Shown piece by piece: positions 11,801 to 23,800 of a stretch of DNA of 64,000 nucleotides. The stretch's first letter is position 1. Each line of letters opens with the position of its first letter. The stretch covers positions 244,342,978-244,406,977 of the forward strand of contig NC_090320.1 of the NCBI RefSeq assembly GCF_040869045.1. Direction: 5' to 3'. The stretch is from Eurosta solidaginis. Its lineage: Eukaryota; Arthropoda; Insecta; Diptera; Tephritidae. Both the position numbers and the translations under genes were made by a program. Below the pieces are notes generated by a model that did no database searches, was not told the origin of the DNA, and worked only from the letters and a program-made list of their open reading frames with translations.

Positions 11801-14800
11801 CTTTACGAAAGCGATTCCTTGGAAGAGTACTAAAGAGGTAGAAAATTGAGAAAATATGTTTTATTTAGCACGCCTAATGGGTTCTTGACCAAAATGGTTC
11901 GCGGAGCGCCTTCACTACCCGAACAGTGAGTTGATAGTAACACATTTGGTTAAGTTAGTAGGGCTGGCTATATGAGCTCGGGACCTATTAGTATGAGATC
12001 GTTATTGCTGAAATTTCTGAATAGACTGCTTGCTCTTCGCACGTTCGAAGAGGTTTTGGTAGAGTGCAGCCAACTGATAAAAAACCCCCCTGGGGTGACT
12101 AGATGTTGTTGTTGTAGCGATAAGGACACTCCCCGAACGCCTTGGGGAGTGTTATCGAGGTGATTTTCCTTTGCCGGATGCAGATCCGGTACGTTCCTGT
12201 ACCAAGCCCGACCATCTCGGGAACGATTTGTTATGACCACATGCGACCTTCTAGGCCATCCCGCCCTTCCACCCCTCCGTGAGGAGTTAGGGGTCGCCAG
12301 AGCCGCGGCTGTTAATGAAACAGTATTCGCCACGGATAGGCGAGGTTGACAATTGGGTTCGGAGAAGCTATATATTGCGCTGGCAACCTCGCCTATCCGC
12401 GGCTGTTAATGAAACAGTATTCGCCACGGATAGGCGAGGTTGACAATTGGGTTCGGAGAAGCTATATATTGCGCTGGCAACCTGTAAGGGCTGCGTTATA
12501 CAAACCTTTTGAATCCGGTATTTTAGTCGCCTCTTACGACAGGCATGCCTACAGCGGGTATATTCTAACCCCCTAACCCGCTGGGGTGACTAGCCTTCTC
12601 GCTTCATACAATTCTTAAAGCTTATATGCAACCCTTAATTTGTCGTCAGTAACAACCTCATTTTGAGTTTATCTACTACATAGTAAAACCACCTAGGCCA
12701 CAAAAGGGAATGATATAAGAAGCTCATTCCATAATGCTTACCTCGTACAACCCAACATTGGATAAGATATCATGAGGTATACAGTCGGTAGCGTCATTAC
12801 CAGCGGCAGTTCACCACACATTTTCGCCAAATAGTAAGCCGAAAGTCTGTAAGCACCAGAACGGCGTTCCTTGCTAATCACTTCACGTTCAGCGGGGACT
12901 ACAGAAATGAAAATAAAACGAATTCAATTTCTTATATACATATTAACAAAGCTTATTCACACCAACTCACATGAATTAAGAGCGCCAAAGAGAGCAAACA
13001 ACATCCAATAGGTTTGGGAAAAGAACATCCAACCTTGTAAATCGTGTAGGAACTCTTCTGTGCGTGGAATTCGAAACCAAATCGAACCAGCCATCAAAGC
13101 CAAACCGAACGTTTGAAACCAATTTAATTTGGACAACATGCGGGGTTTCGCCTCTTTAAAATTGCGACTCGATAAAACACAAAATTGTGTATGAAAACTC
13201 GTTGGGTAATCAAGCCAATCCGTATCACCACAACTCTCATAACGATGATGATGATCATTATGATGATGATGATGATGGCAATCACTTGAAGTAGCGCTTG
13301 AATTTGATTGTGAATCATGATTATACCACAACTGTTGTGATGCCTCCTCTTCATTGGAGCTCGTATGATCGCTTATAATTAACATGGCATCATGATTGAG
13401 ATGATTATGATTATTTTGTATGTCCTTGTAATAATTATTGAGAATATCATTGATGAGCGCATCACGTTTCAGTGATGATTTTTCGTGCACAAGCTCGGTT
13501 GTTGTTGCTGTTGTGTGCGTGGGTGGCGCTGTGGGGATGTTGAGTGTTGTCATCGTGTTTACCATTGTATCACCATTATGCAAGTTACCGTTGCTGTGAC
13601 GTAAATGCAATGCGTGCTGCGTGTTGGAGTGTAACTCTTGATTTCGTTGATTGTTCGTTGTTACCGTTATAGAGTTGCGATTTAAATAATTACCATGCGA
13701 TTCTTTGGCGGCTATGAAGAGTTTTTCGCGTATTTTGGGATATGATTTTAGTTGTTCCACTGTTGAGTGAGAAGTTAAAAATAAGCATAAATTAGTAAGA
13801 AAGTAAAATTTTTCATTATATACCCAGTAGCAGAAATTATATAATTTCGAAAAACGTTCAAGTTGCTCTTCATTGCCAGTAATCCTGAATAATAGATTAA
13901 TACTTCACGCATCACTTTGTAGTTGGCTTGAGCACATTTTAGCAGCAATTTGGAATTTTTCGGGACTACTTTTACATTAATTTTATTTACCGCTCGCTTC
14001 GGGATTACTACGCGCCCACTTTATCATCGTTTTGAAACCATTTGGTATTATCTTCGAAAATTATGGGTTCGTTTAGGTAACATTTCGGCATTTTTTCCCA
14101 TTATTAAATTTTTTATGTTGCTTGGGGATTACCTCGAAGTCACTTTGACATAATTTTTAAACCATAAATAATGCTACTTCCTAGATTTTGCGATCCTTTC
14201 GGTCAGGCTTATTGCTTATTTCTTATATAAACATGAAACTATTCCAATATGATCAAGAAAGAGTTTCAAACATAGTTCTATAATGGCTCTTGTGACTCCG
14301 AGATAGATCCGAAACGGCAACGAAATGATTACAAAATGCTCGCAAATTATACCGAAATGAACCTACCATACCTTTTTCAACATAGTTGCTAAATGAATAA
14401 AAATAATTTTTAGTAGTCCCGAAAATGCTGATATGCTTCTTAAATAATATTAAAATTATCTCGGAATATCGAAAAATGACCCTAATTGGTCTGACCAGGC
14501 AAATTCCGTGAAAAAAAAAAATGAAAAGTTTCCAACTTAACCCCGAATGCATATTTCGTTCGAAATGTTCTGAAAACAACCACGAAATGATTCAAGAGAT
14601 AGTCGGGCTAATACCTCAATGGTGCTTGTTACCGGAATGTACCGGAACTATATCCGGAAAAGGAACATCAACATCGATAACACTTCGATAACACCATAAC
14701 ATTGGAATTATATCAGATGCTCCGATGTCATCTAATGTAAACAAAATTGTGATAAATAATCCCGAACAATTAGGCTGCGAAACTACTGGACTGATTTCGC

Positions 14801-17800
14801 TAGATCTGCGAATATATTTTTTTTAGCTATATTTCATACCGCTGCGTGTCCAAGGTCATGAAGCTAAAACATGGATCCGGAAAACCGTAGTATCTGTACG
14901 TGCAATAGGAGTATCAGTTGAAAGCTATTGATGAGGGTCTAAGTAAAGAATGCTTTTTATTGCGATTTCTCGATCTGTTTTTAGGATATAAAATTAAAAA
15001 ATAAATGTAAGGCGCGACAACCTCCGAAGAGATCTAAGGCCGAGCTTCTCTTCCAATTTGCGTCCTGCTCCTCTTGACTTTTCCCTTAAATTGGCCGGAT
15101 ATAGGCTTTAATATAAACCAAGGGTACCTCTGTATGTGCTTTAGCGATATGGGTACCAAACGAATTCACAGGTGTTTATAGAGGTATTATCTATCAAATG
15201 GAAGCTGTTGTTAAATGTTTTGGTACCGATCATTTTTTATTTCGATATGTCAACCCGTTTCCGGGAAATATACCTTAATATGGATCAGGGATCACCCCAT
15301 GTTATGTTTTTACGAAATATGTATTAAACGAAAGGAATTGACGAAAAGGTAGGATGAGTGCGCAAGAGAGCGAGAAGGAGAGGAATATGGAAATAGCGAG
15401 GTAGGGGAAGAAGAAGAGGGATATAAAGAAATAGTAAATTAAAGTTATTATAGGTTAATAATAAATATATAATAAAATAAATATCAAAAAGGTCAAGGTC
15501 TCAAATTTCTAGAAATAATACACAGACTAGGGCAATAAAACGTCCTCACAGAAAATCCACATCGCAAACTGAAACAGGGCGTTTACATCGGCTTGAAGAG
15601 CAAAATATTAGAAATGTACAGGCTCGCGCTAGGGAATCGAGCTATGAGCACTCCGAACGCCTTCGAAATCGGGCTAAGTTTCGTATTCGAGTTTTATATC
15701 ACAGCAATATATCGGCTTCCACATACGATACACGGATCCATTATGCTAAACTGTTTTTCGGTTTGTGTGATCTAAATGTTGTGACAAAAATGGTTTGATG
15801 AACCTAATGGTTTTTACTGTGCTTGCAGGAAAGGCAATCTCCCCAGTATTTACTAGCCGCCACAAACAATAAAAGGTCTGATTACTTAGACATTTTTTAA
15901 ACTAACATACATACTTCTACACCTGTTGTTACTAGCGAGTCCTTATTTATACATATGAGACGCCAAAACTCGGTTAGTACGCCAATTTATGAGCTTTTAA
16001 TCGCTTTCCTTAGAGATAGGAACAACTTTGTTCGTCTTATGCCGTAAGACTTGCACATTGTCTTAGAGTAGCCACAAGCTTAAATCTATGCCTTTCCTCT
16101 TGATTGATAGTATGCAATTTCTGTTTCTTTTAATTCTCTACTTAACCGATTAAGACAACGTTGCACGCGTTTTTGTCGGCCACAATGTCTCCATATATAA
16201 ATGGTCCCAAAAATAATCATATCATAAGCCGATAATAGCTTCAGATTACTTATAAAGGGTACTGCTTTTATCCCCGACATAATCCCTGACAAATCTTTGA
16301 ATTTTTTCATTAATTTGAAATAAGTGGCAACATTGTGAAATTTGTCTGAGAAGTAATACCTAAAGGGCCAGTTAATGGTGTCTTAACCATAACCAGAGAA
16401 AACAGCTGATCGAACCAACCTATGGAAATCAGTGTAATCGGTTAATGGTGCCATACCATAACGCTAAAGCCATAACCATATAATAGCCAACTAATTGGTT
16501 TTTGGGTTTTCGCCATATCCATAACCTAAAAATATCTGAGTTGTATAATTTATTAACTTTTTTTCGATTTTCTATATTGTTTTGGATACGTTTTGGCTAA
16601 AAGACTTCTTTTTTTGGTATATGTTTGTAACTTTTTGCGTTTTCGTAATTTTTATGAAATTTTCACCATTTTTAGGTTAAGGCACCAATAACTGATGCCA
16701 ATTTGATATGGATAAGTAAACATATGGTTATGACTATGTCGTTATGACTATGTCAACTTTAACTCAGGCTTAAGTAAAGGACTAAAGACAGTAACCGTGT
16801 ACACAATTTAATTAAGTCCCTTTTGAAGCACATTTAAAGAAATAGATGTGGTATGTAATAGGTCCGACACATAAGCAGTTTTTCATATGCACGTATTTTT
16901 ATGGACAACGGTAGAATGAGCGACACTGGCGCCATCTGATATTAAAAAGTAGCCATCTCCCAAATTTTGTTCCAAGCAAAGCATAAGAAGAAGAATTTGA
17001 CAGTTGATTTGGCTAAGGGTGTTGGCACACTTTGCAAGTGAAATTATTTTTCCCACTGGCTGGTAAATTTTCTAACATTTTTCGCAATTAAAAACTGCAA
17101 TATAACAATCGATTACGAGACAAAATATGTTAACTAGTATTTTTTTATATAGGGAGAATGTTTATAACAGAGCTTCGCGAAATTTTGTATGTGAATGGGC
17201 AAGGCGTAATAAACTTCAATTACCACGTCTGAAGTTCCTTCATATTTACAAGCGCAACATCTTGGTTGATTGTGGCGATGTTATTGGAATGCATAAGCTT
17301 GTGTTAAACGCATCTATATGAAAAATGTCATTGTGGCACCGCCTTAATGTAATATTCGTTGGGTGGCAGCCTCATTTTCTAACAGTAATTTCTTTGGAAT
17401 ACGACTAAAAGTATACTTCATTTGATATTCGTTGGAATATGTGCCAAACCCATTTTCTTTCTAACTGGAAATAAGTGGCAACCTTTGTAACGTAGCAAAT
17501 GCTACGCCACAATATCTATTTTCTATTTAGCGCCCACCCCTAACATCATATTTTCCATTTACTGCCCACCCCTAGTAGTGTATGTACCGACATACATATA
17601 TACATACATGCCGGCCCAGCAACCATCGCGCAAGCACAAAGCAAGCCAGCGATGGTGAACGCACAATGCTTGGGAATTTTCATTCGTGGCGCGCTGTGCG
17701 CGACAATGCGAGCATAATTCCCAACGTGTTCATAGTTACCTATGAATAAGATGATTGGCCGGAATACACCAGGCACACTTCGCCGTAGGTAAGTGAAGTG

Positions 17801-20800
17801 CGTGTCGGCCGCCACTGGCGGTCGCCAAGGGGTGCCCTTTGAGTTAGGAGGGTACGTTACAAGGTCGGTTCCACCGATGGTACGCCCCCCTGCTTATCGG
17901 ACACCCCGCAGGTTTACCCACATTTCCGGTGAGTAAGACGGGATTCACACCCCTTATTACTCATCGGAAAGGTAATGCACGAGCAGCCTTCTCGGGTAGG
18001 AAGGAAACCCGTCCCAACGCCATTGGCGGGGCGGATTTCCCCACTACTCTAGTAGACTGCTCGAGCCAATATAAATAAATTGTAGGGACTCCCTTTGGGT
18101 CGAGGGGGGTAAAGTTACAAGGTCGGTTCTGCCGATGGTACTTCCCCCCCAGGCCTATTGGGCAGCCTTACCCATATTCCAGGGACTCCCTTTGGGTCGA
18201 GGGGGGTAAAGTTACAAGGTGGGTTCTGCCGATGGTACTTCCCCCCGGCCTATTGGGCAACCCTAATATTTTGCTATCATCTCCTCTGAGTAAGACGGGA
18301 CTCACCCCCCATATTACTCAGAGGAAGGGTAATGCACGGATATACGGCTCAGGTAAGAGGGGAGCACTTCCCAACGCCTGCGGCGGGACAAACTCCTCTA
18401 CTACCCTAGCCGAATACCCGAGCCAATATATTGTAGTTAGTTAGCCTCATACTAATAGACACACTTCGCCGTAGGTACAACATCATCGCCATCCATATCC
18501 TTGGACATCCCATCCCGAAGTCTAGCCACCACCGTCGTCATAGCTATTTGGTGAGAGCCACCGTCATCCAGTACTCTCTCTCTGGGCGTGATCCTAACTA
18601 CCGCCGTCACTACTACCGCCGTTAGCACCCCTTAGCGAGAGCCACCGTCGTCTCCACCATCTCTGCCACCGCTAGCTAGCACTCTATCTCTCTCTCTCTT
18701 TGCGGAGAGCCGTCGTCCTTGGATTATAATATCAGCGATACTACTTAGTGAACATCTCTCTCTCTCTCTCTCTCTTCTGGATTCAAGGTTGTGGATATTT
18801 TAGCCCGAGAGCCGCGTGTGTGTGTGTGTTCGAAATCAAAACACTAATTTACTGTGTACTTATTTAGGTGGGGAAAGTGGGACCTCCATCCGACTCTGGA
18901 TTGACTTGAGCATACCTCAGCCTTTGACCAAACCCACCTCATAAATGGCGCCCGAGCAGGGACCCGTCTCCTCAGGCGACTGTGCCAAAACCATCGAGAG
19001 CACCAACACTGTAGGAACGGGTTCACCGAACACACAACCAACAATTGACACAAAGATAAGCGAAACACCCACCACCACGCTCAACGTCGACTCTCTAAGC
19101 TGGATTTACCTGCTGAAGAAGGAGAGGCTAATCGAAGAATGCAAACGCTACCGAATCTACACCGAAGGACATACCGTCGCCGAATTGCGCAGCACACTCA
19201 GCGCATACGTCCGAGACCAACGAAAGCGTAAGTCAACAGAAAATCTTTTGAGAGAGGTAGAGATGGAGATCGCCGCCGAAGAGGCCCGGCCAGTCACATC
19301 TACGCAAAACACCACGCCGGCCGTCACAATCAAAACAATATCCCTCCAGCGCAAGCAGAGCGGCATAAGTAACACGGAGGTCATGAATACAGTCCGCCGC
19401 TGGGATGTACATTACGCTGGAGGCGACACATTACACGACTTCCTGGAAAGGATTGAGGAACTGACAGAATGCTATCTGATTAAGCCAGATCAACTCCTCC
19501 CAACCCTTCCAGAGATACTGCGTGCCAAAGCCCTTCAATGGTTCCGCCTGCGAAAACAACAACTACACACATGGGCTGACTTCCGCTCCGAAGCCGGAAA
19601 ATTCTTTTTGCCGAAGCGACACATTAGTCAGCTAGAGGACGCTATCCGCCAAAGAAAACAGACGAGCAGAGAAAATGCCAAGGACTATATCCTCGCCCTC
19701 CAGACGATGATTCGCCGCCACCCGACTTTGTGCAAAGAAGATCATCTAGAACGCATATATGACGGACTACGGGTGGAGTATCGACTCTTTGTGAAGCGGG
19801 GCGAGTTCCGAACGATAGAGCAGCTTATGGAGCTCACCGACGAGTACGAACTGCTGCGAAGCGAAGAAGCCAAACAGAGCCGACTGTTAGCAGATAGCTT
19901 AAGCACAGTAATAATCGAGGAGCTGGAGGAGCAGAATGATCAAATAACAAACTCCCTATCCACACTTACTGACCGTTACGATGCAAGAAACACCTGCTGG
20001 CGATGCAAGAAAAGCGGCCACCGCCGCTCCTATTGCAACAACAATATACGATTTTTTTGTTCTAGATGCGGCAGAGACGGAACGCTCTCCAGGGATTGTG
20101 CATGCTACGGAATGAACCGAAATAATCCGATAACACCCGCACTATTATCATCCGTAGCCAAAGGGATGGGGAACGACGGACGTTTTTACATACAGGTGTC
20201 CATCGAAGGATTGATGTGCCGCGCCCTGATCGACACGGGGGCCACCGTGACATACATCAATGAAGCCGTAAGAAGGCATCTGGAACGACGAAAGATTCCA
20301 CCGTTATCCAATCGTCGCAACGTGCAACTCGCTGACCAATCGTGCATTGCGAGCACCCACTCCTACCCGGTCAAGGTCAAATACAATGATCAAACAGCCA
20401 GTACGTTGGTGTCTGTTATCCCTAATTTGGCCGAGAGTGTTATCCTGGGTATGGACTTTTTGGCAAAGCGCAACGTTACCGTCTCACTGGATGGAAAGCC
20501 CCTTACCACAGCCGGTGCAACCAAAGCAAACGCATCCGTAACCCTGCATTACATAAGAGAAGCGGAACACCTCAACGAAGAGCAAAAGATAGACCACCTA
20601 GAGCTCATAGAAACACATCAAAAAGCACCCACACACCTAAAAGGGCCAACCACTGCCGCAGAACACATACACAACACAACACTAAAACAAAGTTATTACC
20701 CGGCCATCCTCCTCAGCAACAATGGCGAGCAACTCGTCACGAACGCTCCGGCAACGATCCTGAAGGATCATAACATCACCCACCGATTTACCAAACCGTG

Positions 20801-23800
20801 TGCCCCCCACAAAAATCCTACCGAACGCGTTAATCGCGTTATCAAAACAAGGGTGGCACAACGTACGAAACAAGCCCATCGGAACTGGCAACGGGAATTA
20901 CCAGAAAAAGCGTTCGCCATAAATACGACCCAACACAAATCAACCGCCGAAATAAATTTTAACCGCAACTTCGTTGGGCCGAGAGAAGCACGAACGAAAT
21001 ATGCCATGCCCGAAGAACCGCCTCCATTCGACGCAGTACCGTGGCCCGCAAATAAGCCACGAATACTGGACGCTAAAATATTCTGGAACCCGCCATTAAT
21101 AGCCGGCCATCTAAACGCCATCGTATGCGACAAACCAACCGCTGGTGACACTATACCGTATGCACCAAACCGAGAGCCACACGATACTATTAATGGAAAC
21201 CACGCCCAGACTTCTTTGCCCGGACTATGGCTAAATCGCAAAAAGGGTGTAACACGGCGCGTAGGGTGGACGAAGATCACGCCATAATCAAGCTGAAAGA
21301 ACACTACAAGATGGTACGATCCGCTGGCTGAGGAGAAGCAATATCCGACCTGGTTTGATAAGTTTTCTATACATGAAATGTAAATACCTTAATTTTGAAA
21401 TGTAAATTGAAATTGTAATATAAAAATGTACATATGTATATACCTTAATCTTGAAATGTAAATTTAAAATGAATTTCTACTTGCAATGTAAATTTAAACA
21501 CAAATGAAATGTACACATTATTGTTGAAAAAAGAAGAAAAAAAAAATCAATCAATCAATCATAATAATAAAAACATCAACGAACACATATACACACATGT
21601 CGGCCGAGCCATCGGATTCAACCGATGATAAAACATACCTGGGCTCTGCCCATGGTAGTTCAGGCCTCCGCGCAAAAACCCTAGAATACCTCAACCTTTC
21701 GTCCGCCGAAGTAGGAGGGGGACTGTAACGTAGCAAATGCTACGCCACAATATCTATTTTCTATTTAGCGCCCACCCCTAACATCATATTTTCCATTTAC
21801 TGCCCACCCCTAGTAGTGTATGTACCGACATACATATATACATACATACCGGCCCAGCAACCATCGCGCAAGCACAAAGCAAGCCAGCGATGGTGAACGC
21901 ACAATGCTTGGGAATTTTCATTCGTGGCGCGCTGTACGCGACAATGCGAGCATAATTCCCAACGTGTTCATAGTTACCTATGAATAAGATGATTGGCCGG
22001 AATACACCAGGCACACTTCGCCGTAGGTAAGTGAAGTGCGTGTCGGCCGCCACTGGCAGTCGACAAGGGGTGCCCTTTGAGTTAGGAGGGTGCGTTACAA
22101 GGTCGGTTCCACCGATGGTACGTCCCCCCTGCTTATCGGACACCCCGCAGGTTTACCCACATTTCCGGTGAGTAAGACGGGATTCACACCCCTTATTACT
22201 CATCGGAAAGGTAATGCACGAGCAACCTTCTCGGGTAGGAAGGAAACCCGTCCCAACGCCATTGGCGGGGCGGATTTCCCCACTACTCTAGTAGACTGCT
22301 CGAGCCAATATAAATAAATTGTAGGGACTCCCTTTGGGTCGAGGGGGGTAAAGTTACAAGGTCGGTTCTGCCGATGGTACTTCCCCCCAGGCCTATTGGG
22401 CAGCCTTACCCATATTCCAGGGACTCCCTTTGGGTCGAGGGGGGTAAAGTTACAAGGTCGGTTCTGCCGATGGTACTTCCCCCCCGGCCTATTGGGCAAC
22501 CCTAATATTTTGCTATCATCTCTGAGTAAGACGGGACTCACCCCCCATATTACTCAGAGGAAGGGTAATGCACGGATATACGGCTCAGGTAAGAGGGGAA
22601 CACTTCCCAACGCCTGCGGCGGGACAAACTCCCCTACTACCCTAGCCGAATACCCGAGCCAATATATTGTAGTTAGTTAGCCTCATACTAATATACACAC
22701 TTCGCCGTAGGTACAACATCATCGCCATCCATATCCTTGGACATCCCATCCCGAAGTCTAGCCACCACCGTCGTCATAGCTATTTGGTGAGAGCCACCGT
22801 CATCCAGTACTCTCTCTCTGGGCGTGATCCTAACTACCGCCGTCACTACTACCGCCGTTAGCACCCCTTAGCGAGAGCCACCGTCGTCTCCACCATCTCT
22901 GCCACCGCTAGCTAGCACTCTATCTCTCTCTCTCTTTGCGGAGAGCCGTCGTCCTTGGATTATAATATCAGCGATACTACTTAGTGGACATCTCTCTCTC
23001 TCTCTCTCTCTCTTCTGGATTCAAGGTTGTGGATATTTTAGCCCGAGAGCCGCGTGTGTGTGTGTGTTCGAAATCAAAACACTAATTTACTGTGTACTTA
23101 TTTAGGTGGGGAAAGTGGGACCTCCATCCGACTCTGGATTGACTTGAGCATACCTCAGCCTTTGACCAAACCCACCTCATACCTTGTAAACTTTTTCTGA
23201 GAGATAGTAGCCTAGCTAGGAAGGCTCCAAAGGACCCAAATTCAAAACAAACTAAACGGTTTTGAAGACAGTAGCGAATACGAAGAAATGCATGCGATTT
23301 AAGAATAGTAAAGTGGCAACTCTATCTAACAATATTTTTTTTTGAATACAACCTTCGTCGTTTGAAAAATTGGAAAAATAGCTGGCAGCTAAAAAACTCA
23401 ATCTAACCAAAAAATATCAGCTTAGTTATAAAAAAAACCGAAAGTATGTAGTTTAAAATGATCACGAAATGGCCTTGAACTGAACTCCAAAATCATACCA
23501 GTGACTTCGAAATAATTCAAGTATCAACTACATTTATATTCCAAACGAAGCACTACTGGGTATATTTGAAATGACAGAGGAAATGTGTTGTGCTACTTAC
23601 ACACAAAATCCGCTGGATTATAATGTGGCTTGATGGCAACACCGATGCTTTCGAAATGCGTATAAATATTATTCACCTCACCGAAATATGCAGTACGCCC
23701 ATTGTATAACAACAACAATTTGTCAAACATATGAAACATTTGTGATGAGGGCTGATGAACGGTAATCACAACAGTTTTTTGTTCTTGCACAGCATGACGT

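Larger units (their letters stand above)
17486..23180 (+). mobile_element. Young LTR retrotransposon with internal deletion, in ABCG intron 3
   Basis: Two 1457-bp LTRs differ by about 12 substitutions and a few small indels by eye (roughly 99% identity). A 5-bp target duplication ACCTT flanks it (17481-17485, 23181-23185). A lysine-tRNA-type primer site and a polypurine tract sit at the expected inner edges. The only large frame joins Gag, protease and the end of integrase; RT, RNase H and most of integrase are missing. It lies antisense to the ABCG gene. Gag-Pol with integrase at the end suggests gypsy-like, but without RT the class is not certain. Confidence 0.93.

Noticed and set aside
13124..13354. 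Ile/Met-rich frame on the minus strand
   Set aside because: Shadow of the His-rich coding exon in another frame.
18757..18775. (CT)n as a GAGA-factor promoter element
   Set aside because: Possible, but a simple repeat alone does not support a promoter call.
17546..22541. Repeated short frames in the LTRs (both strands)
   Set aside because: They occur identically in both LTRs, in non-coding position, without motif.
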